Positions 30,901 to 42,800 of a DNA stretch of 64,000 nt are shown piece by piece. Made by a program: the position numbers and the translations under genes. Under the pieces are notes generated by a model. That model made no database searches, was not told where the DNA came from, and was given only the letters and a program-made list of their open reading frames with translations. This DNA comes from Holacanthus passer. Taxonomy: Eukaryota; Chordata; Actinopteri; Pomacanthidae. Positions within the stretch are counted from its first letter, which is position 1. Every line of letters begins with the position of its first letter. The stretch spans positions 3,393,501-3,457,500 of the forward strand of contig JAFREQ010000090.1 of NCBI GenBank assembly GCA_025331565.1, in the 5' to 3' direction.

Positions 30901-33900
30901 GTCCCCAAACCGGACCCCCTCCGGCCCCTGGCTGCACCTAGAAATTCTGTCCATAAAAGTTATGAACAGAACCAGTGACAAAGGGCAGCCCTGCCAGAGT
31001 CCAACGTGCACCGGGAACAGGTCTGACTTACTGCCGGCAATGCGAACCAAGCTCCTGCTCCGGTCGTACAGGGACCGGACTGCCCTTAGCAAAGGGCCCC
31101 GGATCCCATACTCCCGGAGCACCCCCCACAGGATGCCACGAGGGACCCGGTCGAACGCCTTCTCCAAATCCACAAAGCACATGTGGACTGGTTGGGCGTA
31201 CTCCCAGGAACCCTCGAGCACCCGATGGAGAGTATAGAGCTGGTCCAGTGTTCCACGGCCGGGACGAAAACCGCATTGTTCCTCCTGGAGCCGAGGTTCG
31301 ACTATCGGCCGGATCCTCCTCTCCAGTACCCTGGAATAGACTTTCCCGGGGAGGCTGAGGAGTGTGATCCCCCTGTAGTTGGAACACACCCTCCGGTCCC
31401 CCTTCTTGAAAAGAGGGACCACCACTCCGGTCTGCCAGTCCAGTGGCACAGTCCCCGACCGCCACGCGATGCTACAGAGACGTGTCAACCACGACAGTCC
31501 CTGCACATCCAGAGACTTAAGGTACTCGGTGCCCTACCACCGAGGAGCTTTCCAACCACCTCAGCGACTTCAGCTTGGGTGATGGGCGAATCCACCTCCG
31601 AGAACTCTGCCTCTGCTTCCTCCGTGGAAGACGTGACGGCGGGGTTGAGGAGGTCCCCGAAGTATTCCTTCCACCGCCCGACTACATCCCCAGTTGAGGT
31701 CAACAGCTCCCCACCTTCACTGTAAACAGTGTTGGTGAAGAACTGCTTCCCCCTCCTGAGGCGCCGGACGGTTTGCCAGAATTTCCTCGGGGCCGACCTA
31801 TAGTCCTCCTCCATGGCCTCCCCGAACTCCTCCCAGACCCGGGTTTTTGCCTCTGCAACAGCCCGGGCTGCGGCACGCTTGGCCTGCCGGTACCCGTCAG
31901 CTGCCTCAGGAGTCCCATGAGCTAATAATGCCCGATAGGACTCCTTCTTCAGCTTGACGGCATCCCTTACTTCCGGTGACCACCACCGGGTACGGGGGTT
32001 GCCGCCACAACTGGCACCAGAGACCTTGCGGCCACAGCTCCGAGCAGCAGCTTCGACAATGGAGGTGGAGAACATGGTCCACTCGGACTCAATGTCTCCA
32101 ACCTCCCCCGAGATCTGAGAGAAGCTCTCCCGGAGGTGGGAGTTGAAGACCACGCTGACAGAGGGCTCTGCCAGACGTTCCCAACAGACCCTCACGACAC
32201 GTTTGGGCCCCTCTCTTCACCCGAGTGTCCAAAACACGTGGCCCGAGATCAGATGACACGACTACAAAGTCTATCATAGACCTCCGGCCTAGGGCGTCCT
32301 GGTGCCACGTGCACTTATGGATGCCCCTGTGTTCGAACATGGTGTTCGTTATGGACAAACCGTGACGAGCACAGAAGTCCAATAACAGAACACCATTCGG
32401 GTTCAGATCGGGGAGGCCGTTCATCCCAATCACCCCCTTCCAGGTCTCACTGTCGTTGCCCACGTGGGCATTGAAGTCCCCCAGTAGAACAATGGAGTCC
32501 CCAGTCGGAGCACTATCCAGCACCCCTCCCAGGGACTCCAAGAAGGTCGGGTACTCCGCACTGCTGTTTGGCCCATAGGCCGAAACAACAGTCAGAGACC
32601 TGTCCCCTACCCGAAGGCGCAGGGACGCGACCCTCTCGTTCACCGGGGTAAACTCCAACACATGGCGGCTGAGCTGTGGGGCTGTGAGCAAACCCACACC
32701 AGCCCGCCGCCTCTCACCGCGGGCAACTCCAGAAAAGTGGAGGGTCCAGCCCCTCTCGAGGAGCTGGGTTCCAGAGCCCAAGCTGTGCGTGGAGGTGAGC
32801 CCAACTATACCTAGCCGGTATCTCTCAACCTCCCGCACAAGCTCCGGCTCCTTCCCCCCCAGTGAGGTGACGTTCCAAGTCCCAACAGCTAGAAGCTGTG
32901 TCCAGGGATCGGGTTGCCGAGGCCCCCGCTGTCGATTGCCACCCAATCCACATTGCACCCGGCCCCTACGGTTCCCTCTGCGGGTGGTGGGTCTGCAGGA
33001 GGTAGTAAATATATAAATACTGGTTCTTCAGTTGTGGCAGATCGTGGTTAAACCTCCACCATTGTTTTTTCAAAGGTAAATCACCAGTGTGGCTGCTGCA
33101 TGAGGAGGTCTGTCTGCTGTTTCATCTAATCCTCCATATTGTTTAATCCTCTATATTGGCGGTTTTCATTGGGGAAATCAGAGTTGGACCTCTGAGATTT
33201 TTCTGTGCAGTGAAAAACAAGGAGGAGAAACATCTGACCTGCTTCACAGATTAAACAAATGAAACGATGAGGAGAGACGCACAAATTCTCTGTAATCTAA
33301 TAAACTTATAAAGAGCTGAGACCCGATGAGAGGTCACCAACCGTCTCTCTACAGTCCGCAGGAAACTGTTAAAGGACCTTACAGCTGGTTTCATATGGTG
33401 CTTTAACCCAATGCAGTAATGCTGATCAGTTTCTCCACAGCAAAGGTTTTAAACTTTAATGGTTTCATCTTACAGCCTTATTGTGTATGTGTGTATGTAC
33501 TTTGTTTAGTTCCTCATCCAGCAGTTTCAGACCAACACGATCTTCATCTGTTTGTCGTGTTCGTGTCACCTGATGAATCTCAGTCCAACGTTCTCTCTTT
33601 TAGCTCTGTTTGTTCTCCACCAGCTCCTGAGGGAACTCTCTAAAGTCTCCACCATGTTCACCAGCTGCTCTCTGACTGAGTCTGTTGGCTGTTTGCAGCT
33701 CAGCAGACAGAGAAACAACGAGCTGAGACTCAATATGAAGATCTGAACTATGAAGATCTGTGAAGGTTCAGATGATGACTTAGCACCACAGACACCAACA
33801 CAATCAGTTATTATAAAAACATACATCACAGCTGCTTTAAAGATTTCCTACCTTCATCAGTGCCGTCCATGATGGACACGCTGTCGTCTCCGGACAGAAA

Positions 33901-36900
33901 TGAAGACTCCAGAAACAGCGCCCTCACCTGGACTCGAAGGAAAGCACAGAGTGTTAAAACTGAAATAGACATCTTCTCTCCATCATCCTCCTTTCGCTCT
34001 CCATCAGGTCCTTGTGAGCTTTAAGGTGCTTTAAGGCTGAACCTGCAGTGACACCTTGGGCATCTGCTGATTATTTTCTCTGTCGATCAATTGATTGTTT
34101 GGTTTGTGAAAATCCTGACAATAGTGAGAAATATGGTCACAATGATCCAGAGCCCAAAGTGACACCAAGTGGAAGAGCAGTGTGAGTGTTTAGCGGCTGG
34201 TCCTTGCTCATCTCCGCCCCCTGGTGGGTCCATTGATGGACCCACTTCAGTTTGCCTACCAGCCTGGCATCGGGGTGGACGACGCCGTCATCTTCCTCCA
34301 GCACAGAGCCCTCTCTCACCTGGAGAAACCTGGGAGCACTGTGAGAATCATGTTCTTTGATTTCTCCAGTGTGTTCAACACCATCCAGCCAGCACTTCTG
34401 AGGGACAAGCTGGAGAACACAGGGGCGGACCTGCACCTCACACCCTGGGTTCTGGACTACCTCACCAACCGTCCACAGTATGTGAGGACACGGGACTGTG
34501 TGTCCGACACGGTTGTCTGCAGTACGGGGACCCCGCAGGGAACGGTCCTGGCTCCGTTCCTTTTCACCCTCTACACTGCAGACTTCTCATACAACTCACC
34601 GACCTGTCACCTGCAGAAGTTCTCTGATGACTCTGCCATCGTCGGCCTCATCACAGATGGGGACAACAGGGAAAACAGAGAACTGACACAGGACTTTATG
34701 GACTGGTGCCAGTGGAACCGCCTCCAGATCAACGTGGGGAAAACCAAGGAACTGGTGGTGGATTTCCACAGGCGCACTCGCTCCCCTCCGACACCAGTGA
34801 ACATCCAGGGAATGGACATCGAGATGGTGACATCTTATAAGTACCTGAGTGTTCACCTCAACAACAGACTGGACTGGACTGACAACACTGCTGCACTTTA
34901 CAGGAAAGGTCAGAGAAGGCTCTATCTGCTCAGGAGACTGAGGTCACTCCTGAAGACCTTCTACGACTCTGTTGTGGCATCAGACATTTTCCATGGAGTA
35001 ACTTGCTGGGGCAGCAGCATTTCAGCTGCAGATAGGAAGAGACTGGACAAACTGATGAAGAAGGCCAGCTCTGCACTGGGTTGGCCCCTGGACCCAGTGG
35101 AGGTGGTGGGAGAGAGGAGGATTGTGGCTAAGCTGTCATCCATGTTGGAGAACGACTCCCACCCCCCTGCAGGACACTTTAACAGCTCTGGAGAGCTCCT
35201 TCAGCGATGGACTGCTTCACCCGAAGTGTGTGAAGGAGCGATATCGCAGGTCTTTCCTTCCAGCAGCTGTCAGACTGTACAACCAGCACTGCTCCCTATA
35301 GACTATACACCACCATGTTTGTATCTGTGCAATACTCTTTTTTCATGCCTGCATATTTATATTTATTCCAGATGCCATTTGCTGTGCAATATTTCATTCA
35401 AGCGCAATATTTCATATTTGATACTTAATTTTACTGGCCATATTTCTCATACAATATTCTCATGCATATCTCATGTGTATCTGTATATAATCTCGTGCAT
35501 ATGTTAAATTTGTAAATACTTTTTAGCTTGTTGTATTTTGCATTTTTTACTATTTAACTGTCCTCTTGTCTTTGCTGCTGTGCACTGCAAATTTCCACAC
35601 TGAGGGACGAATAAAGGTTTATCTTATCATATTTTAATATCATACTTTAATAATAACTAAGGCCCCTCCTGTGTAATCAGCTCTGTGTTGGCTGCATCAG
35701 GAACAGTTTGATAATAAGACCCAAAGCTTCAGATTAAATCACATTTTGGCCGACTGCTGTAGTCCTGTTATTACTGATTACTTAAAAGCTTTAATAGACT
35801 TTTTCTTTTTTGGACATGATGATGATGCATTAGCTTCCTGTGAGGATATTAGCTAAAGCAACTCACTTGCATAATGCAGAGCAGCTGAATGTGATCCAGA
35901 ATGCAGGAAGTCAGAGCATGAGGAGATTATTGATTATTGATTAAACACTGCTGTTCATGTGTTTGATGCCACTGTTGGAAAAAGTAACTTACAACACGGT
36001 GGTTTATAGAGAAATTAAGTACATGTTTATAATTATTGCTGTGGGTTTTTCTTTTTAATGTATTTGTGTGTTTATTTATTGTTATGGCATATTATCGTGA
36101 GCTGATTTTCAAAGTTGTTTGTTGTTTGCTTTTCTTTTTTTAACTTAATTTTTTTTTCGATTTTTATTAAAATTTCAAAAAAAATGTTATCTTATATTAT
36201 TTAGGTTTTGGAATGTATCTGTTCTTATTATTATTTAATTCATTTAATTTCTGTGGTCCCTTCAGGATCTGCTGTGTTTTATTTCCGGTCTGTTTCTGAT
36301 CTGAAGACCTTTGCTGACAACAGACTGTCAGTAAACTGGATGTTTGATGAGCGTGTTTCTCACCCTGTCCAGCAGGTGCTTGGCCTTCTCTCCAGGCAGC
36401 AGGCGGAGACCGGCCGTGGCCTTCAGGACCACAGGGGTGGCGCTCCACATGGATTGGGGGACAGTGGACTTTGCCACCTCCAGAAGCTCCACGATTCCTG
36501 CAGTACACTGGAGACATGGGAAGAGACAGAATGGACAGGAAACACAGAATATGATCAATTTTTCTGGCAATCGATTGTCAACACAAAAACCTCAGTCTGA
36601 TTTTGTTCAGAAATGGAATGAGAGGTTCATGACGGAGTAAAATCAGCAGCTGTACCTTTTCTGGATCATCAGCGTACGTAGACAGTCCCGGTTTGATGGC
36701 TCTGAATGTCTCATGGGCCAGTTTGGGAGCTTCTGAGGAAACATGGCAAACACAGAATAAAACAAATATAAATCTTTAGCTTTAAAGATAATAAAGACCT
36801 CTGCTTCTGTCCAGTTGTCAGAAATGGTAAAAGAAAGGCAATAAGTCCTGACGATTCACTGTTTTACAACCACATTTAATTGAATTTTACTTCATCTTTC

Positions 36901-38792
36901 TAACTGACTGACCCTGGACCTGTGCCTACATTTAAGCTGTCATTAAGCTCTTAATGACAATCCCAGCCTGTATAACTAACAGGTGCTGCCATTAGTCCGG
37001 TTAGCTCTGATGCTAACAAAGGAGCCAAAACAGCACTCAGCCTGTGTGATTTAGCTTAGCAGTTAAATGCGATAACGAAGGCATTTGGCCGAGCTCCGCA
37101 GGAAACTTTCTCTAAGCCTAATCAACCAAAAAACCTCTAAAACGCACTAATGAGTTTGTGTCCATTTTGACTCTGGCAGCAGCTCCACAGCAGAGCAGGA
37201 CTTACAGGCTGAAAGCTCCTCTTGTCTGTCGGGATTCACATCTGGTAATTAAGGTTTGGGGCCAACATGTGTGGATTTTAAATACACTAAAAGCAATTCA
37301 GTGAGGTCTGCTTTATAAACCTTTACCATTTAATCTGACAGGATCCATATGAATCCATTTAGCATCGATTATAGAGGTTTAACTTCCACTCCTGTTTCAT
37401 ATCTGGAATAAATATCAGCCTCTGTTCCAAATATCTCATCCAGCCTTCACTATCTGAAATAGGAGTTTTTTGGTCGGTGCCATAGACAGAAGGCCTCGTT
37501 CAATAGACGTTTCCATTTACAAACAATCAAGGATGCGTCTGCAGCAGAGGCAGAAAACTCATCACCACGATGTCATGATATCTCATACACGGACATTTCC
37601 AGTGTTTAGAAATAAAGATATTTTCTGGGTACAATTTCTGTTTAGAGGTAAATAAAGCCTGGAACTTACGAAACATTTCATTTCTAAGCAGCCGAGCAGC
37701 TTCTAACCAGCTCGTAGCTAGAAATGAACTGTGAGAGTCCCAAATCATCAACTGGCAGAAGGAGTTAAAAACACTGAGCCCCTTTAACACAACTAACGCT
37801 AGCATAAAAAGTAATGACAGAATTAAAAATGAAAAGTATTACATACTTAAATATAAGTATATAGTACATAATATTACATACAAATGACATTGCCATGGAA
37901 TTAGAAAACTGTCAAGTTTATCTTTATACTTTTTTCCTTCAGTTTCAGTGTAAAACCATCCAGCACTTACTTTGGTGTTTGTGCAGTTTGAGGAAAACAG
38001 ACATGTTGATCTTCTCATGGACTCATTCTCAATTCTTCTATTAATGAGTTTTACAGTGAGGTGAAATCTGTACAAACAAGAAGCCCGAAGCTCCACAGAG
38101 CAGCTCTGTTGTTAAACTGTTCAATAAAAACAGGAAGCTTCACTTTACCATCAGACAAACTAACGTGGCAGCAACAAATATTAGATTTGAAAGGAAAAGG
38201 AAGCTGAACGAAAGCTCTCAGCCAGTTCAGCGTATTTCCCATAGACACCATTTTAAAAAAATCCAAAAATTAAACCAAAAAATATAATATAACTATATTT
38301 GGTGACACAATAAAGCTGTGGAACTATGAGTATGGCTCATATGTTAAATGCATTCTGGGATGCTTATCCATGTCCACACACACAACACTATCAAAAACAA
38401 GATGCACCAATTTGAATTCTGATGACTCGATTCTGAAATTTAAGGCTGGGTCATAAAACAACCCAACATTAAATTGACAAGTATTTGAATGAAGTTTAGT
38501 GTGGAATCATATTAGTTGCTAATTCTGTACCATTGTTCTCTATCTGGAACTTGAAGATGTGGATTCTGGTCCCAGTGCTCCCAGCATCGAACATGATGCC
38601 ATACTGGAAGCTCTGTCCCGCGGCAGCAGAGGCGGTCCTATCGTCTCCCAGATGGTGTGAACCTGCCCGGTGGTGGGGCGGTAATCTGTAGGCTTCGGGC
38701 TTCGTGTCGATGTAGTGACGCTTGACAAACATCAGGTAGGTGAGCAGGCAGCTCACGAAGAGGAAAACTCCAGCCAGCTTTGGTCTCTTCAT
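23269..38792 (-). CDS. entpd6: Ectonucleoside triphosphate diphosphohydrolase 6 (13 exons)
   Basis: GDA1/CD39-family nucleoside diphosphatase; the mammalian enzyme is Golgi-resident or secreted and prefers nucleoside diphosphates. Exons: 38792-38531, 36732-36656, 36507-36364, 33927-33852, 28088-28053, 27785-27697, 27142-27063, 26258-26194, 25038-24937, 24861-24721, 24044-23988, 23546-23434, 23352-23269. They give 441 residues with all phases consistent; human is 484, with a longer N-terminus. A type II signal-anchor spans about residues 6-23. Apyrase-conserved regions are intact: DAGSTGTR (69-76), ATAGLRLLP (143-151), GTDEGISAWITVNFLTG, DLGGGSTQ (213-220) and FYAFSYYYD. Exon 8 is 65 nt and sits among simple repeats, so automated predictors may miss it. 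Introns 3 and 4 hold retrotransposons. ENTPD6 versus ENTPD5 was decided by synteny and the N-terminal anchor. Confidence 0.93.
23672..23900 (+). repeat. Short AT-rich interspersed element, copy h
   Basis: Begins CAGTGGTGGAAAGTAACAAA, with ACTCAAGTACAATTTTGAGG and CACTACATTTTTCTGGCAGC. This is the left end of the family, in ENTPD6 intron 11. Confidence 0.7.
24184..24385 (+). repeat. SINE-like element with L2-type tail
   Basis: CTCCCCGGGCGCTGCACCGC, GGGTGAAATGCAGAG and the tail CCTAGGATCAATAAAGTAT are words of a common fish short interspersed element. I cannot name the exact family. It lies in ENTPD6 intron 10. Confidence 0.55.
25044..25109 (+). repeat. (CA)n microsatellite before ENTPD6 exon 9
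   Basis: 33 CA units. In the gene's direction it is (TG)n running to the acceptor GAGCAG at about 25,039. Confidence 0.95.
25150..25553. repeat. Inverted pair of interspersed-element ends (copy i)
   Basis: The segment 25,185-25,270 reappears as its reverse complement at 25,470-25,553, as shown by the shared word AGTACAATATTTCACTCTAA and its complement. The arms are about 85 bp with roughly 200 bp between them. Family words of the AT-rich element run through both arms. Confidence 0.8.
25553..25983 (+). repeat. (CAGA)n/(GGCAGGCG)n array in ENTPD6 intron 8
   Basis: About 430 bp of ACAGACAG, GGCGGGCAG and GAGAGACAG words, starting exactly at the end of the inverted element arm. The 271-residue RQTDRQ-rich open frame from 25,487 to 26,302 is an artefact. 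Confidence 0.95.
27006..27060 (+). repeat. (GT)n microsatellite after ENTPD6 exon 7 donor
   Basis: In the gene's direction it is (AC)n beginning at the donor GTACACAC of the exon ending at 27,063. Confidence 0.95.
27788..27948 (+). repeat. (GA)n and (CA)n runs in ENTPD6 intron 5
   Basis: The GA run 27,788-27,814 reads (TC)n directly before the exon 6 acceptor CTCCAG and thus is its pyrimidine tract. A CA run lies at 27,912-27,948. A further GA run is at 27,588-27,614 in the next intron. Confidence 0.9.
28640..29720. promoter_or_regulatory. Candidate conserved non-coding block in ENTPD6 intron 4
   Basis: About 1 kb of unique, balanced-composition sequence with little simple repeat, unlike the surrounding intron. 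It holds GGATT/GGATTA words (around 29,370-29,380), ATAATCTCCC, and a short inverted repeat GTGGGA-CATTA-TCCCAC at about 29,321-29,337. It could be regulatory DNA for VSX1 or ENTPD6. The call is inferred from composition only. Confidence 0.3.
30059..33001 (-). mobile_element. Rex3-type (RTE clade) non-LTR retrotransposon, degenerate
   Basis: About 2.9 kb on the minus strand in ENTPD6 intron 4, in the gene's own orientation. From its 5' side (33,001) downward: an apurinic endonuclease domain (about 32,958-32,200, motifs WNVTSLGG, VVSAYGPN, LLGDFNAHVG, MIDFVVVS), a linker, then a reverse transcriptase (about 31,500-30,830, motifs SNYRGITLL, DLEKAFDRVP, the active-site box FADDVV), and a C-terminal region (YLGVLFTSDG; RQLRWLGHLFRM-like) to about 30,090. 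Frameshifts near 32,200 and 31,500 and internal stops near 30,830 and 30,487 show it is dead. It ends in ATCCATCC repeats at 30,059-30,080, which is the (GATG)n tail characteristic of Rex3. No long poly(A) is present. Confidence 0.9.
33852..33927 (-). other. entpd6: ENTPD6 exon 4, isolated between two retrotransposons
   Basis: This 76-nt exon encodes VRALFLESSFLSGDDS and on to GTDE. It is separated by about 0.85 kb from the Rex3 copy on one side and by about 0.23 kb from the Rex1/L2-like copy on the other. Both splice sites are intact. Confidence 0.9.
34156..35640 (+). mobile_element. Rex1/L2-like non-LTR retrotransposon, 5'-truncated
   Basis: Plus strand, antisense to ENTPD6, in its intron 3. 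An open frame of 427 residues (34,224-35,507) begins inside a reverse transcriptase (LQFAYQPGIGVDDAVIFL, MFFDFSSVFNTI, STGTPQGTVLAPFLFTLYTA). The catalytic box reads FSDD where F/YADD is expected. The RT C-terminal region (KRLDKLMKKASSALG) follows, then a 3' UTR ending GAATAAAGGTTTATCTTATC at about 35,630. No endonuclease domain is present, so it is a 5'-truncated copy. The clade is probably Rex1/Babar or L2/CR1; I cannot separate these by eye. Confidence 0.85.
37050..37300. promoter_or_regulatory. Candidate conserved non-coding segment in ENTPD6 intron 1
   Basis: Unique-looking sequence with TAATCAACC, CACTAATGAG and GGTAATTAAGG homeodomain-type words and no repeats, between ENTPD6 exons 1 and 2. 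It is inferred from composition only. Confidence 0.25.
37301..38530 (-). other. Rest of ENTPD6 intron 1
   Basis: AT-rich intronic sequence with no recognisable repeat, exon or RNA gene. Confidence 0.5.
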
Positions 38793-39720
38793 CTCGACTC
38801 ATTCTGTGTGGAGCTACAAGAGCTGCATCCTGAGAGCCTGCTGGAAGAATCAAAGAAAGAGCTTCACCATCGACAACAAACTGGACACTTCAGTCACGTC
38901 TCCTCAGTGTCTCAGAGGCTGAATCCTGGAAACTGTCACCGTGTCTGTCTGATCAGCTACTTATCAACTGAGTTTGGTTTGGATTCGTTTCAAGTCGCTC
39001 TGATCTGTAAGGAGCTGCCCCTACATGCAGTCATGTACTCATCAAATTTGTTTCCAGTAAGACTGAAATACTGTAAAGGAATTAGAAACGTTGGCTCTTT
39101 CCACAAAGACTAAAGACAGCTGAGAGCATTTAGCTGCAAACCTGAAAAACAGGTTAGAAAAAGAAACAGAAAAAACCGGTTAGTGCATCTCTGTCATTAA
39201 AGTAAAATAAAAACGAATAAATACGTTTTCAAAGTGATGAGAGTGAATTAAAATAAGACCTGCCTGGTGTTGAGGATCTAATGTTATTTTAAATACTGAT
39301 TCATAAAATCTTGTGAGTTTATATATTTGTCTATATTTTGTATCTGTGAGTAGTTCTGTTTAGTGAGAATCAGCTTCTGCAGCACAACATCAACAGTTTC
39401 TTTCAAATATACATTAGATGTCGTGAAATGAGGAACAACGTGACTGTTTATGTTTTTGCAGCAGATTTCCAGACAAACAGGTTAGCATGTTAGCATGTTA
39501 GCATGAAGGTGACAAAGTGGCAGCTGAGGTTAAAGAACAAACAGGAAAAATGTGTCTTTACTTACTGAACCGAACCCGTCAGCTGCTGAATGAAGAAACA
39601 CGCCGTTTATTCACTTTCTCCTCATTTTTCTCTTTACTGTTAAAGCCGACTGTCAACAACGCGGCGCTGCCTGATGACGTCACACTGGGCGGAAGTGGTA
39701 ACGTGGCGAAAAACACGAGA
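38793..39720 (-). promoter_or_regulatory. entpd6: ENTPD6 5' UTR and promoter
   Basis: A probable acceptor CCAGCAG lies just above the coding exon (about 38,839). A candidate non-coding first exon, 39,566 to about 39,660, ends in a good donor GTAAGT (39,565-39,560 on the minus strand). Upstream, a full CRE TGACGTCA sits at 39,675-39,682 and an ETS-like GCGGAAGTG at about 39,690. The first-exon assignment is inferred from splice signals and needs transcript support. Confidence 0.45.
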
Positions 39721-40485
39721 GCAAAATAAAAACATTGATTGACTATTGATTTATAGATTCATGAATTTCAGCAATAATAAAAAATAAGTACATATGATCA
39801 ATCTGCTTCCATCCAACCTGAATGTCTTTATTTAAACACCTTTAAAATAATCGGACCTTTTTTATTTTTTATTCTTATCATCTGTTTTATGTCTCTATGT
39901 CTTTATGTCTCGTTTACTTTAATAAGCAATACAATCTAGTAAATCTAATAAAATCTTTAAATTAATTCAAAATAATTTTTCTGGATGTTTTGGCTCTTTC
40001 ACGCTTGTTCTGTATGTGTGACATGTTTAAATACAGTTTTGTAAAAGTAAGAAAACGACAGCAGTAATTAAGATTAAATTAGATTTATTTTTTATAAGAT
40101 GCAAAAAGACAAATGGGAGCATGAATGTGTTTTTTTTTTTTTTATGGAGCAAAAATGTGTTGACAAGTTATTACTGACTTATTCAAACACAGAGGTATTT
40201 GCAGATACTGTAGTTTTTACTTTCTTTGTATTTGAAAATAAAATATAAAAAAGACAGAAATATGAAAACTGCATGGCTGTCAGGAAATGTCCTGATGTCA
40301 TTCCTGCACTACAGAAGCTGAACCCTTTAGGTATTAATGACCCCTTTATCCAGTCTGTAATGTAACCCTGCAGCCTGAGGGGGCGCTATAAGTCCTGATG
40401 ACTCAGTGTAAGAACAGTAACTTAATAAAAGTAATAAAAATACATTTTCCCTCCTGTGTGTTTGTGTGTGTGTGTGTGTTTGTGT

Positions 40486-40521
<36 letters not shown>

Positions 40522-41499
40522 TCTCTGTTCATTCATATCATTGATCAACAGGCTGGAAGAAGAACAAACTGTTACAGTGACAATCGTTCAGTGTTTCGGT
40601 TTCTCACATCTGTTACTGAAGTAAAAGTAGCCATACAGCTGTGTAGAAATACTCTGTTCCAAGTAAATGTATAAAGGTATTAGCAGCAGAATATACTCAA
40701 AGTACCAAAAGCAAATCAATCAATAATCAATGAAGTGCATTCATAATTCTACTAAAGTAAAAGTACAGCAGTACTGTTGGTTCATGTAAATAATGAATAT
40801 AAATACAGTTCATATAATACGTACAATATTTCTAATTCTGACTGTTTTAGGTTTGACCAAACAAAGGGGGGCTGGAGTTAAGGGACATCACATATGGGAC
40901 ATGAGGCACCAAAAAAGGAAGGGCACTGAGACAGCAAATCAGTTTAAGGGTTTTATTTTACCTGATTTCACCCTTCTTTCACCGTGTGGTGTTTCTGCAA
41001 TTTCATACAAAGAAAACACATAATTAAAAATTTGATTTAAACAAGGTTCATTTCTAACAAATACTCTTAACTATAATGAAACCATACTCCACAAGATCCA
41101 TATTTAATGTTTAACAAATGTTATCAAAATGGTGAAGCAAACATTTATTAAGTGAATCAAATTATCTTTAGGCACAAAGGAACACTCACATTAGACGCAC
41201 TTGAAGAAACAAAGGGATACAGGTCTTGGCAATTGGAGGCAAACAGAGCATGTGGCTTCCAAACTCTTTATAGAAGGCTTGATTAGAGGGAAAACGGCTC
41301 CACCTGTTGATGATTGCATCAAGCCTGAGCAGGTGTGCATGCTGCTGCTTTCAGAGCTCGGGGGGCTGTCAGAGCTGATATGGAGGATTTCAACACTGAC
41401 AATAAAGTGTTAGAGTATGTGACACTGAGAAACTTCACCCCCCGACACCCTGCTGTGACCTCTGACCTCTCAGAAGCCAGAAATCACTCTGAAGGAAAG
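39721..41499. other. ENTPD6-VSX1 spacer, proximal AT-rich part
   Basis: AT-rich DNA without exons. It holds a GT microsatellite (about 40,456-40,519) and an interspersed-element copy (40,600-40,790) with words GTACAGCAGTACTGTTGGTT and CAAAGTACCAAAAGCAAA. Nothing else was recognised. Confidence 0.5.
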
Positions 41500-42800
41500 T
41501 GATCAGGTGAATTGATACTTTTTTTTCTGCTGCTGGTTGAAATGAGTGAATCCTTGATTCGCTCTTTCAGTCTTTATAACTCCGTCTGCGGGGGTCAAAC
41601 CTGTGAGCTCCTCCTTCCACACATCACCTCCTCTGTGCTGAACCTCCTCCTCCTCCTCTTCTTGCTGAGCCTTCATCATCACTCTGCTGCATGTGATTTA
41701 ATCTATAAGCCTCTAATAGCTTTTTATCAGTTAATGGGTCGCAGCAGGGACGTTAATGGTTCTGTAATCTTTCTGCTGCCTTTTTATTTTCATCACACTG
41801 ATGGTCAACAGAACAAAAGCGGAGCTGAGTGGATCCTAATCGTCCTGCAGATTTACATACAAATGACATTTAGAGACAATTACGTCAGTTTGAGACACTA
41901 ATCCAACTAAGTTGTTAAACCACACACAAAGACAATAAATCAGAAAAATATTCATATAGAAAATATGTAAATATGTGTATAAGAGAATTTTTCCCAACAA
42001 ACAAAAAGTTCACAGGTTTGATTCAGAGTAAATTAACTTTATTTATACATCATGAGAAAACAAACTCATTACTGTCTGTAGACCATAAATAAAATTTTGA
42101 AAAAAATGTTTAAAACTGAAACAAATATTTTCAGTGATTTACAGACATCCATAATCTTTCATGTAAAATAGACTGAATTTTAGTTTTTATCCTTAATTTT
42201 TCTGTGTAAACAGTGAAGCAATATTTTTCACAACCCTGAACTGTTGTCTAATAGATTTGCTTTAGATTATCACCATTGTTTGTGTCACTGTTCTTGTATT
42301 TGGGGTCACTAGCAGCTTTATGAGAAGTCAGATGTTCAACTGAAACGAAGGAAGGAAAGTTCAAAAGCTGCTGAACACAAATGGGTGTTTAGAAATGTGT
42401 CCAAACATTTAGGAACAGTTAAGAAATTCATCTTAATCAGCCACTAAAGCTGTTAAACGTTAAATGAGTGACGTGTTTTCCTTCATTCCTCTGGTGAACG
42501 TTTGCCTCCGTCATATAAGCGAGCGAGCAGGACGGTGCAGGTCACGTGACTGTGATGTATCTGCTCTATCTGGGTCATGTGATCCCATCAACAGGATTAT
42601 TAGGAATAATTTGAGGGATTTCTGGGGATATAATTCAGCATGTTAGGATAATAATTGATAGAAGATTCCACTTTCATCTCAGTGTGGATTAGAAGACGCT
42701 GCGACATCTGGACTGAGCTGCCTTATTTCTGAGCCTTATTAGGCTGCATCTTATTTATTTCTTATCGTCTCTGCATCTTATCAGCTCTGATTATCATGTG
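41500..42800. promoter_or_regulatory. Candidate VSX1 regulatory block (41.5-42.8 kb)
   Basis: Two unique-looking stretches, 41,520-41,920 and 42,440-42,800. The second carries several GGATTA/GGATAAT words (AGGATTATTAGGAATAA at about 42,593-42,609, TTAGGATAATAATTG, GTGGATTAGAAG), the binding word of OTX/CRX homeodomain proteins, and two GTCACGTGA/GTCATGTGA E-box-like words. Function is inferred from motifs only. Confidence 0.3.

Noticed and set aside
34224..35507. 427-residue frame as a host gene
   Set aside because: It is clearly the reverse transcriptase of a non-LTR retrotransposon with a retrotransposon 3' tail.
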